Shown piece by piece: positions 1 to 13,197 of a stretch of 64,000 nt of DNA (the first letter of the stretch is position 1; every line of letters starts with the position of its first letter). The notes beneath the pieces were generated by a model, which saw only the letters and a list, made by a program, of their open reading frames with translations, did no database searches and was not told the DNA's origin. Position numbers and translations under genes: made by a program. Source of the DNA: Pseudomonadota bacterium (GTDB lineage: Bacteria; Pseudomonadota; Gammaproteobacteria; Xanthomonadales; Xanthomonadaceae); NCBI GenBank assembly GCA_018242425.1, contig JAFEBX010000020.1, positions 124,001 to 188,000 of the forward strand, written 5' to 3'.

Positions 1-1
1 C

Positions 2-604
2 GGCCAGCCGTTGCTGATCTGCGACGCCGACCATGCGACTGCCTTCACGGCCACCAGCATTACCCCCAGTGGAACCACGATCGCGATTGCGCATGACTCC
101 ACCGGAAATTGCGACAGCAACCTGCAGGTGCTACCGAATGGCAAGGCGCTGCCGCCGTGCGGTGGGGTGCCGTATTGCTTTTCTCTCGGGGTGAAGCCGG
201 GAACCCCGCCAACCGCGACGGACACTACGAACTGCCCCGCCGGCATCTCGCTTGGGCCTTCGTATGTGCTCGTGCCTTCCGATGCGCAGTGGACCGTGGA
301 AGCGAATGGCCGGAATGGAAACTCCCTTTACCGGACATCGCTGGGCAATCGCAGCGAGATCGCTGAAGGCGTGACCAGCATGACCATCGGTTACAAGATC
401 AGTCAGGCTGGCGGCTACGTCAATGCCGCGACTGTTGCCGCCGCCAATGCATGGTCCCAGGTGCTGGCAGTGCACGTCTCGGTGACCTTCCAGGCGGCCC
501 AGGGTGCCTTGACGCAAGGTGATACCAGGGGTACCGACAACACCGTTCTGACGCGGACGCTGGATGACTACATCGCGCTCAGGAACCATCAGATCATCCA
601 ATGA
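2..604 (+). CDS. pilW: Type IV pilus minor pilin PilW, C-terminal part (5' end outside window)
   Basis: The frame is open from the window edge to a TGA at 602-604, so about 200 C-terminal residues are present and the prepilin leader lies upstream. PilW is a minor pilin that, with PilV, PilX, PilE and FimU, forms the priming complex that starts pilus assembly in the inner membrane. The visible part is Gly/Ser/Thr-rich and has four cysteines in its first half, which could form disulfides. It ends in a strand-rich segment (AVHVSVTF) and an ALRNHQIIQ tail, as in PilW proteins. The stop overlaps the pilX start in an ATGA, implying translational coupling. The identification leans on context (followed by pilX, pilY1 and pilE) as much as on its own sequence. 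Confidence 0.8.
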   Translation, partial: GQPLLICDADHATAFTATSITPSGTTIAIAHDSTGNCDSNLQVLPNGKALPPCGGVPYCFSLGVKPGTPPTATDTTNCPAGISLGPSYVLVPSDAQWTVEANGRNGNSLYRTSLGNRSEIAEGVTSMTIGYKISQAGGYVNAATVAAANAWSQVLAVHVSVTFQAAQGALTQGDTRGTDNTVLTRTLDDYIALRNHQIIQ

Positions 605-1158
605 AGACCATGACCTCGATCAATCATTCGTCACGAGCGGGCCAGTCGGGCGCAGCCCTGATCGTCGTCCTGCTGCTGCTCATCATCATCACGCTGCTTG
701 GGCTTGCCGCGATGCGCGGGGCGATCATGCAGGAGCGAATGGCGGCGAACACCACCGGCCGCAGCGCTGCATTCCAGGCTGCCGAAGCGGGACTGCGCCA
801 AGCGGAACGCGCCGTGCACGACAGTAATTACAGCACCCCGTTCGCGGATGGATGCAGCAATGGCCTGTGCAGCATGCCATACGCCGCGACGTCCCCGGTC
901 GACAATGGCAAGGCATCCGCGTTTTTTACCGGAAGCAACGGATACCGCACGGGAACCCCGGTGCAAACCAGTTTTGGCAGCATCACGCCGAAATACATCA
1001 TCGAGGATTTCGGGCAGGCCAATGGATCGAAGAGCCAATCGATTGACGCCGGCAAGATTCCACCGCCTTCGTTGATCCAGAACGTATTTCGCATCACCTC
1101 CTATGCTTCAACGCCCAGTGGCGTTGAAGTCATCCTGCAATCGCAGTATCGGCGCTGA
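601..1158 (+). CDS. pilX: Type IV pilus minor pilin PilX
   Basis: This is a 185-residue minor pilin. After a short basic leader (QSGAAL at about 17-22) comes a long hydrophobic helix with LLLLIIITLLGLAAMR, then the family-typical QERMAAN and AFQAAEAGLRQAE segments (about residues 42-67). PilX-type proteins carry a degenerate prepilin cleavage site without the GFTLIE box; that is what is seen here. It sits in the priming complex and helps present PilY1 at the pilus tip. The ATG overlaps the pilW stop (ATGA). Its own stop TGA (1156-1158) overlaps an ATG at 1158, although the better pilY1 start is 12 nt downstream. Part of one transcription unit pilW-pilX-pilY1-pilE. Confidence 0.88.
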   Translation: MKTMTSINHSSRAGQSGAALIVVLLLLIIITLLGLAAMRGAIMQERMAANTTGRSAAFQAAEAGLRQAERAVHDSNYSTPFADGCSNGLCSMPYAATSPVDNGKASAFFTGSNGYRTGTPVQTSFGSITPKYIIEDFGQANGSKSQSIDAGKIPPPSLIQNVFRITSYASTPSGVEVILQSQYRR

Positions 1159-1169
1159 TGGAGCGCATC

Positions 1170-4100
1170 ATGAAAACCACGCACAAGCCGACAATGATGG
1201 AGCGCGCCCGTGTCATCGCCGGGGCGGCATTGGTCACTCTCGCCGGGCTGCCGGCGAACGCGGCGACGACATCGTTTCCGCAATACCCGCTGTTGACGGG
1301 TGGATCATCCATTCCGCCGAACATCCTGCTGATCCTCGACGACTCGGGATCTATGGCATACCCGTCGATGCCAGTGGATCAAAGCAGCCTGGGCGACAGC
1401 GTCTCGGATCGCGCCTACACCAACAACACGATCTACTACAACCCGAACCGGACCTACCTGCCGTGGCGCACGGCGAGCACCAACCTGAGTACCCGGCTGG
1501 CGAATGCGGATTTCACCAATGCCGCTAGCAATGCCACCGGTTTCGGCAATTACAGGGATCTGCGTGATACCTCGGAGTCGTATTTTTACGTGCCGAAATC
1601 CGGAGTCTCCAATCCCGGCACGAATTCCAGCAATTACGACAAATACCGGATCGCGACATCCAGTTCCTCCAACAGCTACAACGGCGGCGTGGTGCAGATC
1701 CAGGTCTCTTCCACCAAGACGCTGTTGAGCAGTTCAATTGCATCCATTTCCAAGAACAATTATTCGAGCTGCATAGCAGTCACCGTCAATTCGGCTGATA
1801 GCGTCACCATCTCGACTTCCGGTGGATCGGGCGATGGTGATTTGTACGTCTATTCAAGCAACAATTGTTCCGGGGCAACGTATGGCGTCAGCCAGGGCAA
1901 TACCAATTCCGAGAGCGTGACTTACGCGACGCCCCCGGCAACGATCAGTTTCAGAATCCTTGCGTATTCCGCAGTCAGCAATATCAGCTACACGGTCACC
2001 GCAACCACCAACTGGCAGGACGCGACCCCCACCGGGCGTAGCCAGCAGGACGAGCTGCAGAATTTCGCCAACTGGTATCAATACCATCGCACCCGCAACA
2101 AGATGGCGAAGGCGGGTGCATCCGAGGCTTTCGGGCGGCTTGGCAGGAATTACCGCATCGGGTTCGACACGATCTGGAATCGCAACGCGGCTGGCAACAG
2201 TATCAATGTCCAAGGATCCGCGCCTGCGTATCCGATCCCGGTGAGCGTTGATGATGGCCTGTTCGAGGATTCGGGATCAACGACCAATCGCACGGCGTTT
2301 TATTCCAGGCTCCAGGGGGCCACGGCCAGCGATGGCACGCCCCTCCATGGAGCACTCCAGCGCGCGGGTCGTTACTTCGGCACCGACGATCCCTGGAAGG
2401 ATTCCAGCGGAAACATGCTGACCTGCCGCCAGAATTACGCAATCCTGACCACGGACGGCTACTGGAACCAGAAGGATGGCTTTGATGGCACCACGCTCGC
2501 CAAGTACACCAACAGTGACGGCAAGCTGGTCAGTGCCGGCAATGGCAAGGGCAACGTGGATAGCGGAGCCGGATACCCGTACCAGGACAATATCGCCTAC
2601 ACGCTCGCGGACGTCGCCTACTACTACTGGATGAATGATTTGCGGCCGGCGATGACCAACAATGTGCGCAGTGGCTCGGGTGACCCCGCCACGTGGCAGC
2701 ACATGGTCACGTTCGGCGTGTCGATCGGCCAGCAGGGCAAATACGATCCGACGGGGAATGCGCCAAATCCGTTCCCGGATGTGTGGCTCAAGGACAGCTA
2801 TACGAACTTGTCGTGGGCCAACAGCGACGGCAAGCAACGCATCGACGATCTATGGCATGCCGCCATCAACGGGCATGGCAGTTTCGTGGTCGCCACCGAT
2901 ACCGACAAGTTCGCTTCGGCGCTCAGCAGTGCCCTGGCATCCATCGACTCGCGCAGCGCATCCGGCTCCAACGTTGCTTCGAGCTCGACCAAGACGGACT
3001 CGGCGACCCTGACGTTCGTGGCCGGATTCACCTCCGGAAGCTGGATTGGCGACATGAGTGCAAGTCCTTTCAATGGGGGCTTGACCGGTCTTTCAACTAC
3101 TCCGCTTTGGTATCTTTCCGACACTTTCGCGGCTGGCGGCGTGAATCAATCCTCGACTTTCACCAGTCGCACCGTGTTGACCAGCAAGGGCGGAGTCGCG
3201 GCGGCTTTCAACAGCGCGGTGTCGGGCTCGAGTGATTTCGCGGCGCGATCCGGCATGGCCGACCAGGTGACCGCGGCCGACAACATCGCCTACCTGAAGG
3301 GCGACCAGAGCAAGGAAACGGGGAGCGCCGGTGGAACGCTGCGCAAGCGCGCCTATCCGATGGGCGACATCGTCGATTCCTCGCCCGCTTATGCGGAAGA
3401 CACCGGAACGGTCTACGTCGGTGCCAACGATGGCATGTTGCACGCCATCGATTCGATGACCGGCAAGGTGCTTTTCTCCTATGTCCCGAAAGGCCTGGAT
3501 TTCAGCGCCATGGCCAGCTTGAGTTCGACCTCGTACGACCACCGCTATTTCGTGGATGGACAAATCGACGTCATGAACAAGGCCAATCAGGGCAATGGCA
3601 AGGACATCCTGATTGCGGCCCTGGGGCGTGGCGGGCGTGGCGTGTTTGCACTGAACGTGACCAATCCCACCGGCATGACGCCAGGCAACGTGCTGTGGGA
3701 TAACACCACGCAGGATCCGACGGCTGACAAGGACATGGGCTATGTTCTCGGCACGGTGCGCATCCGCAAGGGAAATGGCGGCAAGACCTATGCGCTTGTC
3801 CCCAATGGAACCGATAGCCTGACTGGTTCGGCGACGTTGTATGTCTATCAGCTGGATGCCAATGGTGCCATTGCGGCGACCACGAAATTGGTCGCGGACT
3901 CATCCGGCGGCAATGGCCTGATGTCCCTGGGCATGGCTGACCTCAATGGTGATGGAACGATTGATACCGTCTATGGCGGTGACTTGAAGGGCAATGTCTG
4001 GCGCTGGGATTTCAGCGGAACGAGCGTGCCATCGTCGGCAGTCAAGCTGTTCACGGCGACGGACTCTTCCGGCACGCCGCAGCCGATCACCGGCGGCCTG

Positions 4101-4763
4101 GGGTTGGGACGTGATTCATCGGGCAACATCTTCGTCGGATTCGGCACGGGACGATTCATATCGAACAGTGACATCCCGGGTGGCCTGGGCTATACCAGCC
4201 AGACGCAGAGCTTCTATGGAATCATCGACAAGGGCGTCGCCGTCGCTGGTCGCTCCGCATTGCAGGCGCGCACGATTCCCTTTACCGGGACCAGTGCAAC
4301 AGGGCAGCCATTGCGCGGATTCGAAACCTATTCGGACTTGCCGGCGGGCAAGCAGGGTTGGTACATCGATTTGACTCCGCCCGAGCGCGTCATTTCTTCA
4401 CCGACGATCTATGGGTCGGCAATGGTCGTGACCTCGGTCATTCCCGCCACGGGCAGTGATTGCGCGGGCGCGACGGGTAGCGGGTTCGTGAACGCCATCG
4501 ATCTGTATACGGGGACCAGCCCGATGTCCAAGCCCTACTTCGGGGATGCCGGTGGAGTCGTGAAGGATTCGAATGGCAATACCGGAATGGTCGGGGCAAT
4601 CGGCAGTTCGGGAGGCATGCCGACCGAAGCCAATGTCACCCAGGGGCTAGTGACCAGCGGTACGGGCAGCGGCGTGAAAGACAAGAACCCGACTGGCAGT
4701 TACGGGCTGAGCGGGGGCGACAGTATCCCCAGCCGCGTCAACTGGCGTGAAGTCGTGAATTGA
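1170..4763 (+). CDS. pilY1: Type IV pilus tip adhesin/biogenesis factor PilY1
   Basis: The protein is 1197 residues, counted from ATG 1170. That start is preferred over ATG 1158 because GGAG at 1160-1163 lies 6 nt before it. Order of parts: signal peptide (about 1-31, ending ANA); start of a von Willebrand A domain with the metal-site motif DxSxS at D57-S61; an insertion that looks like a PPC beta-sandwich (about 201-280); the rest of the vWA region; then the C-terminal beta-propeller typical of Neisseria PilC/PilY1. The propeller contains a calcium loop, DLNGDGTID (residues 924-932), followed by GGDLKGNVWRWD. PilY1 acts at the pilus tip in adhesion, surface sensing and control of retraction. 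Calcium binding is known for the family; the PPC-like insert is inference from pattern. Confidence 0.93.
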   Translation: MKTTHKPTMMERARVIAGAALVTLAGLPANAATTSFPQYPLLTGGSSIPPNILLILDDSGSMAYPSMPVDQSSLGDSVSDRAYTNNTIYYNPNRTYLPWRTASTNLSTRLANADFTNAASNATGFGNYRDLRDTSESYFYVPKSGVSNPGTNSSNYDKYRIATSSSSNSYNGGVVQIQVSSTKTLLSSSIASISKNNYSSCIAVTVNSADSVTISTSGGSGDGDLYVYSSNNCSGATYGVSQGNTNSESVTYATPPATISFRILAYSAVSNISYTVTATTNWQDATPTGRSQQDELQNFANWYQYHRTRNKMAKAGASEAFGRLGRNYRIGFDTIWNRNAAGNSINVQGSAPAYPIPVSVDDGLFEDSGSTTNRTAFYSRLQGATASDGTPLHGALQRAGRYFGTDDPWKDSSGNMLTCRQNYAILTTDGYWNQKDGFDGTTLAKYTNSDGKLVSAGNGKGNVDSGAGYPYQDNIAYTLADVAYYYWMNDLRPAMTNNVRSGSGDPATWQHMVTFGVSIGQQGKYDPTGNAPNPFPDVWLKDSYTNLSWANSDGKQRIDDLWHAAINGHGSFVVATDTDKFASALSSALASIDSRSASGSNVASSSTKTDSATLTFVAGFTSGSWIGDMSASPFNGGLTGLSTTPLWYLSDTFAAGGVNQSSTFTSRTVLTSKGGVAAAFNSAVSGSSDFAARSGMADQVTAADNIAYLKGDQSKETGSAGGTLRKRAYPMGDIVDSSPAYAEDTGTVYVGANDGMLHAIDSMTGKVLFSYVPKGLDFSAMASLSSTSYDHRYFVDGQIDVMNKANQGNGKDILIAALGRGGRGVFALNVTNPTGMTPGNVLWDNTTQDPTADKDMGYVLGTVRIRKGNGGKTYALVPNGTDSLTGSATLYVYQLDANGAIAATTKLVADSSGGNGLMSLGMADLNGDGTIDTVYGGDLKGNVWRWDFSGTSVPSSAVKLFTATDSSGTPQPITGGLGLGRDSSGNIFVGFGTGRFISNSDIPGGLGYTSQTQSFYGIIDKGVAVAGRSALQARTIPFTGTSATGQPLRGFETYSDLPAGKQGWYIDLTPPERVISSPTIYGSAMVVTSVIPATGSDCAGATGSGFVNAIDLYTGTSPMSKPYFGDAGGVVKDSNGNTGMVGAIGSSGGMPTEANVTQGLVTSGTGSGVKDKNPTGSYGLSGGDSIPSRVNWREVVN

Positions 4764-4770
4764 TAAGGTG

Positions 4771-5196
4771 ATGACTTTGAAGAATCCAAAGACAATGCAA
4801 TCCGGCTTCACCCTGATCGAACTCATGATCGTCGTGGCGGTCATCGCGATCCTGGCCGGCATCGCGTATCCCAGCTACATCGAGCACATGAAGAAGACCC
4901 GGCGTGCGGCCGGCGCTGCATGTTTGCTGGAGCAGGCGCAGTTCATGGAACGCTACTACACCACCAACATGAAGTATTCGGGGGCTGCGTTGCCCGGCAC
5001 GGACTGCAAGGCGCAGATGCAGAGTTATTACAGCTACGGGTTTTCTTCGGGCCCCGATGACACGTCTTACACCCTTACTGCAACGGTGCAAGGGACACAG
5101 TCAGGTGACGGCAAATGCCTCAACCTGAGCGTGGACCAGAAGGGAACCAAATCGGTCAGCGGCAGCAATTCGGCGACGCCATCGGCGTGTTTCTGA
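4771..5196 (+). CDS. pilE: Type IV pilus minor pilin PilE
   Basis: A short basic leader ends in G, followed by the type III prepilin box GFTLIELM and a hydrophobic N-terminal helix (IVVAVIAILAGIAYPSY), so PilD is expected to cleave it and methylate the new N-terminus. The protein is about 141 residues. C-terminal cysteines (a Cys near position 120 and the last-but-one residue) are consistent with the pilin D-loop disulfide. The segment FMERYYTTNMKYSG is typical of PilE. The start is uncertain: GTG 4768, ATG 4771 and ATG 4795 are all in frame, and none has an ideally spaced Shine-Dalgarno sequence. It begins 7 nt after pilY1 and is the last gene of the operon, followed by a terminator at 5214-5248. 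Confidence 0.88.
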   Translation: MTLKNPKTMQSGFTLIELMIVVAVIAILAGIAYPSYIEHMKKTRRAAGAACLLEQAQFMERYYTTNMKYSGAALPGTDCKAQMQSYYSYGFSSGPDDTSYTLTATVQGTQSGDGKCLNLSVDQKGTKSVSGSNSATPSACF

Positions 5197-5213
5197 TCGG
5201 AGCCGGTAGCCAA

Positions 5214-5248
5214 AAAACAAAACCCCGCCAACGGCGGGGTTTTGTTTT
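5214..5248. terminator. Bidirectional intrinsic terminator of the pil operon and tRNA-Asn
   Basis: A perfect 16-bp inverted repeat (5214-5229 and 5233-5248) with a 3-nt loop. The GC-rich core, ccccgcc/ggcgggg, is flanked by an A-rich left arm and a T-rich right arm, so it can end transcription from either side: pilE on the plus strand and tRNA-Asn on the minus strand. Confidence 0.92.
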
Positions 5249-5288
5249 CAATCCGGCACCCGGAGGCAACCCAAGTGCATGAATCTGA

Positions 5289-5365
5289 TGGCGCCCGAAG
5301 TTGGACTCGAACCAACGACCCCCTGATTAACAGTCAAGTGCTCTAACCGGCTGAGCTATTCGGGC
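5289..5365 (-). tRNA. tRNA-Asn (anticodon GTT)
   Basis: On the minus strand this is a 77-nt cloverleaf with the CCA end encoded (5289-5291). The acceptor stem GCCCGAA pairs with TTCGGGC, the discriminator is G, the anticodon loop reads CTGTTAA with anticodon GTT, and the T-arm has GGTTCGAGTCC. It lies between the pil terminator and the fimT stop, with its own promoter just upstream (5376-5404). Confidence 0.96.
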
Positions 5366-5375
5366 GGGGCTGAAT

Positions 5376-5404
5376 AGGATAGTTGCCGGGGCTTGCAAGG
5401 TCAA
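5376..5404 (-). promoter_or_regulatory. Sigma-70-type promoter for tRNA-Asn
   Basis: On the minus strand, TTGACC (complement of 5399-5404) and TATCCT (complement of 5376-5381) are separated by exactly 17 bp. The predicted start of transcription is a few bases before the tRNA 5' end at 5365. The -35 box overlaps the stop codon of the upstream fimT gene. Confidence 0.6.
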
Positions 5405-5958
5405 CCCTGAGGTGGCGCGCAAAGCACTGCCCCGATGGCCCGCTCCACCCGCACACGTCCCGCGTTGTTCACTACCAGAGCGCCGTAAGCCCGCCCGTCG
5501 AGGCAGGCGGTGATGGTGGCATTGCTGCCGTAGCTGAACCCCGAAGGCAGGTAGCGCAGGCTGGCGCGACCAGCAGTGGAGCGCAATTGCAGGCCGGGAG
5601 TACGGGACGCCTGTTGGGTAGCGAGAACCTGTTCGCCGGCACCCAGGCGGCGATCGTTGTCGCCATCCACGAAGACGAGCCAGCCTTCGGTCCAGTCGAG
5701 GTCGTCCATGCAGGTGGCGGCATCGCGACTGGGGCAGGCGGTCACGGCCTTCCCGCGGGAGATTGCCGCTACACGGGCGAGGGCGAGATCGGCTGTGAGT
5801 GCGTTCAATGCCGTGCCGGCGCGATGCTGGCGCAGCAGGCGGTTGAGGCTGGGGCCGCCGATGCCGGCGATGAGGGTGACGATCGCCAGACAGGCCATCA
5901 GTTCGATCAGGGTGAAGCCGCTCTGTGGTTTGCGCATGTGCGTCGTCCGTATGGGCAT
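5401..5958 (-). CDS. fimT: GspH/FimT family type IV pseudopilin
   Basis: This is a 185-residue prepilin-like protein, [14 protein letters not shown] followed by FTLIEL (PilD cleavage after Gly), then a hydrophobic helix and a GspH-like globular part with [14 protein letters not shown] and a GRVRV strand near the C-terminus. It has cysteine pairs about 9 residues apart ([10 protein letters not shown]). FimT/FimU proteins are minor pilins; some FimT proteins bind DNA during natural transformation, so uptake of DNA is possible here but unproven. The start at 5958 was chosen because GAGG lies 8 nt upstream; ATGs at 5964 and 5937 are alternatives. It is on the opposite strand to the pil operon, separated by tRNA-Asn. 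Confidence 0.82.
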   Translation of the reverse strand: MPIRTTHMRKPQSGFTLIELMACLAIVTLIAGIGGPSLNRLLRQHRAGTALNALTADLALARVAAISRGKAVTACPSRDAATCMDDLDWTEGWLVFVDGDNDRRLGAGEQVLATQQASRTPGLQLRSTAGRASLRYLPSGFSYGSNATITACLDGRAYGALVVNNAGRVRVERAIGAVLCAPPQG

Positions 5959-6099
5959 GGACATAGCCTCGGTCCCATGGACTGCGACTGCTGCCAGTTC
6001 CTGACCCGTCGCCATGTCAGGATTCGCCCTGTCCCGGTGTGGGCGGTGCGGTCACCTACACTGGTTGATCCCCCACGTCCGCGGCCCCATCTCCTGCCC

Positions 6100-8127
<2,028 letters not shown>

Positions 8128-8150
8128 GTCGGCGGAATGGCGCCCGGAAG

Positions 8151-8179
8151 TTGAGAAAATCCGTCCGGACCTCTAAACT
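8151..8179 (+). promoter_or_regulatory. Promoter of tRNA-Val
   Basis: TTGAGA (8151-8156) and TAAACT (8174-8179) are spaced by 17 bp and followed by a GC-rich stretch (gtgcggctcgc), the kind of discriminator found at stringently controlled stable-RNA promoters. The tRNA begins at 8202. Confidence 0.65.
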
Positions 8180-8201
8180 GTGCGGCTCGCGTCACCCACG
8201 T

Positions 8202-8276
8202 GGGCGGTTAGCTCAGCGGTAGAGCACTACCTTGACATGGTAGGGGTCACAGGTTCGAACCCTGTACCGCCCACCA
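8202..8276 (+). tRNA. tRNA-Val (anticodon GAC)
   Basis: A 75-nt cloverleaf including an encoded CCA. The acceptor stem gggcggt pairs with accgccc, the anticodon stem ctacc pairs with ggtag around the loop ttgacat (anticodon GAC), and the T-arm has ggttcgaaccc. It sits between uvrB and the convergent amidohydrolase. Confidence 0.96.
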
Positions 8277-8302
8277 AAATCAACGGGTTATGGTTGATTT
8301 TG
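8275..8302 (+). terminator. AT-rich hairpin directly after tRNA-Val
   Basis: The inverted repeat caaaatcaac (8275-8284) / gttgattttg (8293-8302) has an 8-nt loop and overlaps the last two bases of the CCA end. It may mark the 3' processing or termination point of the tRNA transcript. The stem is weak, and a stronger terminator follows at 8331. Confidence 0.45.
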
Positions 8303-8330
8303 GCAGGGCCACTGGCCGGCGCGACATGAC

Positions 8331-8357
8331 GAAAACCGCCCCCGCAGGGCGGTTTTC
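8331..8357. terminator. Bidirectional intrinsic terminator
   Basis: An 11-bp perfect stem, gaaaaccgccc (8331-8341) with gggcggttttc (8347-8357), and a 5-nt loop. T-rich ends on both strands suit it to stop both tRNA-Val (plus) and the amidohydrolase gene (minus, ending at 8370). Confidence 0.85.
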
Positions 8358-8369
8358 GCGTTTCCGGGC

Positions 8370-9695
8370 TCAGGGAGCGGTTGGCTGCCCGTTCCGGCGG
8401 TACACCACGCCGTCCTTCATCACGAAGCTGACCTTCTGCATCAGTTTGATGTCGTCGAGCGGATTGCCTTCGACCGCGATCACGTCGGCGATCTTGCCGG
8501 CCTCGACGCTGCCGAGGTCTTTCGACTTCTTCAGCAGTTCGGCGGCGTGGCTGGTCGCGGCCTGCAGCACGAACATCGGCGGCATGCCGGCTTCGACCAT
8601 GTAGGCGAATTCCTTCGCGTTCTGGCCGTGCGGATAGACCGCGGCATCGGTGCCGAAGGCGATCTTCACCCCTGCCTTGTATGCCTTCGCGGCGGTGCCC
8701 TGGATGATCGGGCCGACCTGCTTCGCCTTTGCCGCGACCTGCGCCGGGTAGTAGCCGGGGATATTCGCCATTTCCTGCACGTATTTGCCGGCGATGATGG
8801 TCGGCACGTACCAGGTGCCGTGTTCCTTCATCAGCTTCATGTCGGCGTCGTCCATGAAGGTGCCGTGTTCGATCGAGTCGACCCCACCCAATACCGCACG
8901 CCGGATCGCTTCGGCGCCATGGGCGTGGGCGGCGACGGTGAATCCGTAGTCGTGCGCGGCGGCGACGATCGCCTTGATCTCCTCGATGGTCATCTGCGCG
9001 TTGTCGACGCTGCTGCTTTCGTCGAGCACGCCGCCCGAGGGCATGATCTTGATGACGTCGGCGCCATCCTTGTAGTGCTGGCGGATCGCCTTGTAGGCGT
9101 CGTCGACGCTGTTGATGATGCCGTCCTTCGGGCCGGGATCGCCCTGGAGGTCGGCACGGTAGCCGTCGGTGTCGTCGGCATGGCCACCGGTGGTGCCGAT
9201 CGCGCCGCCCGCGGTGAAGATGCGCGGACCGGGCACGATGCCGGCGTTGATGGCATTGCGCAGGGCGATCGAGGTATTGGCGCCGTCGCCGAGGTTGCGC
9301 ACGGTGGTGAAGCCGGCCTGCAGCGTCCGCCGTGCATAGACGGTCGAGCGGATGGCGTAGTCGGCGGGATTGAGGCGGAACTGGTCGGTGTAGCCGGTCG
9401 GGCTGGTTTCACTGGTGAGGTGGGTATGACTGTCGATCAGACCGGGCAGGCAGGTCGCGCTGCCGAGTTCGATGGCCTGTACGCCGGGGATGTCGATGCG
9501 GCCGGCCTGGACCTGCTTGATGCGCTTGCCCTCGGTGACCACGGTGGTTTCACCCAGCAGGCGGCCGCCAGCGGTATCGACCAGATGGCCGCAGTGGAGG
9601 ACGACTGGAAGGGTCGCAGCAGGTGCCGCCGTTTCGTCGGCAAAGGCAGGCGTGGCGGCGAGCGCCAGCAGGAGGGCAGCGGTCAGGCGATGCAT
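8370..9695 (-). CDS. Secreted metal-dependent amidohydrolase (imidazolonepropionase/prolidase-like)
   Basis: The 441-residue protein has a signal peptide (MHRLTAALLLALAATPAFA), so it probably works in the periplasm. The amidohydrolase TIM-barrel metal ligands are visible: HTH (H90, H92) after GLIDS, K216 in DVIKIMP (candidate carboxylated lysine), H257 and H259 in AAHAHG, H277 in SIEHG, and an Asp in the later FGTDAAV. This pattern matches the family of Xaa-Pro and other dipeptide-hydrolysing amidohydrolases often found in Xanthomonadales. The actual substrate cannot be read from sequence. The start at 9695 was chosen for the signal peptide and a GGGGA upstream; an in-frame extension to 9773 lacks these. 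Monocistronic and convergent with tRNA-Val. Confidence 0.85.
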   Translation of the reverse strand: MHRLTAALLLALAATPAFADETAAPAATLPVVLHCGHLVDTAGGRLLGETTVVTEGKRIKQVQAGRIDIPGVQAIELGSATCLPGLIDSHTHLTSETSPTGYTDQFRLNPADYAIRSTVYARRTLQAGFTTVRNLGDGANTSIALRNAINAGIVPGPRIFTAGGAIGTTGGHADDTDGYRADLQGDPGPKDGIINSVDDAYKAIRQHYKDGADVIKIMPSGGVLDESSSVDNAQMTIEEIKAIVAAAHDYGFTVAAHAHGAEAIRRAVLGGVDSIEHGTFMDDADMKLMKEHGTWYVPTIIAGKYVQEMANIPGYYPAQVAAKAKQVGPIIQGTAAKAYKAGVKIAFGTDAAVYPHGQNAKEFAYMVEAGMPPMFVLQAATSHAAELLKKSKDLGSVEAGKIADVIAVEGNPLDDIKLMQKVSFVMKDGVVYRRNGQPTAP

Positions 9696-9775
9696 GGTGG
9701 TGATCCCCGGGACAAGAGTTCGATGTTGGCACATCCATGGGGCGCAAATGCCCCGGAATCCATGGATTTGCATGA

Positions 9776-12571
<2,796 letters not shown>

Positions 12572-12581
12572 GCCATGTGAC

Positions 12582-12599
12582 GGGCCGGACAGCCGGCCC
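12582..12599. terminator. GC-rich hairpin after leuS
   Basis: A perfect 7-bp stem, gggccgg (12582-12588) / ccggccc (12593-12599), with an acag loop, 10 nt past the leuS stop. There is no T-tract, so it may be an attenuating or RNA-protecting hairpin rather than a true terminator. A TACACT box (12614-12619), which could be a -10 element for lptE, follows. Confidence 0.4.
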
Positions 12600-12652
12600 T
12601 CAGGCGTCGGCGCTACACTGGCAACTTCCGACCGCATCGCGATCCCGAGCCC

Positions 12653-13174
12653 ATGAAGAAACCGGCTGTTTCCGTGTTCGTAGTTTCCGTGCTTGCACTG
12701 GCCCTGTCCGGCTGCGGATTCCACCTGCGCGATGCGGTGCAGTTGCCGTCCGACCTTGGTCCGGTGCGGGTCGTGAGCGCGGATCCCTACAGTCCACTGG
12801 CCGAAATGCTGTCGGAATCGATGACGCGCGCCGGGGCAGTGCCGGCCGATCCCAAGGAGTCGGTGGGAGTGGCGACGCTGGAAGTGATTTCAGAGCGCTG
12901 GGGTGACATCCCGATCTCGCTCGACCAGTACGGCCGTGCCCAGGAATTCAGCCTGCGCTATGCCGTGATCTTCGCGTTGCGCGGCGCCAACGGCAAGGAC
13001 GTGGTGCCGCAGCAGGCGATCGAACTGACCCGCGATTACGTCGCCCCCGCCGCGGATGCCGTCGGCAAGGCCAGCGAGCACGAATTGCTGGCAAAGGAAA
13101 TGCGCAAGGACATGGCTGCGTCGGTAATGCGCCGGATCGATGCGGTCTCGCGCAAGATCAATCACAAGGACTAA
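12653..13174 (+). CDS. lptE: LPS-assembly lipoprotein LptE
   Basis: LptE is the outer-membrane lipoprotein that plugs the LptD barrel and completes the LPS export bridge. The 173-residue protein has a signal peptide with lipobox LSGC (lipidated Cys21), followed at once by the family signature GFHLRDAVQLP. It shows the LptE alpha/beta fold pattern and a long charged C-terminal helix rich in Lys and Arg. Position agrees: leuS-lptE-holA is the standard order in gammaproteobacteria. A separate transcript from leuS is possible, given the hairpin and -10-like box in the gap. Confidence 0.93.
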   Translation: MKKPAVSVFVVSVLALALSGCGFHLRDAVQLPSDLGPVRVVSADPYSPLAEMLSESMTRAGAVPADPKESVGVATLEVISERWGDIPISLDQYGRAQEFSLRYAVIFALRGANGKDVVPQQAIELTRDYVAPAADAVGKASEHELLAKEMRKDMAASVMRRIDAVSRKINHKD

Positions 13175-13197
13175 CTGGGCAACGCTGGCAGGACCGA

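Noticed and set aside
5383..6099. N-terminal extension of uvrB of 239 residues
   Set aside because: It covers the fimT gene on the other strand, and the standard UvrB N-terminus begins at 6100.
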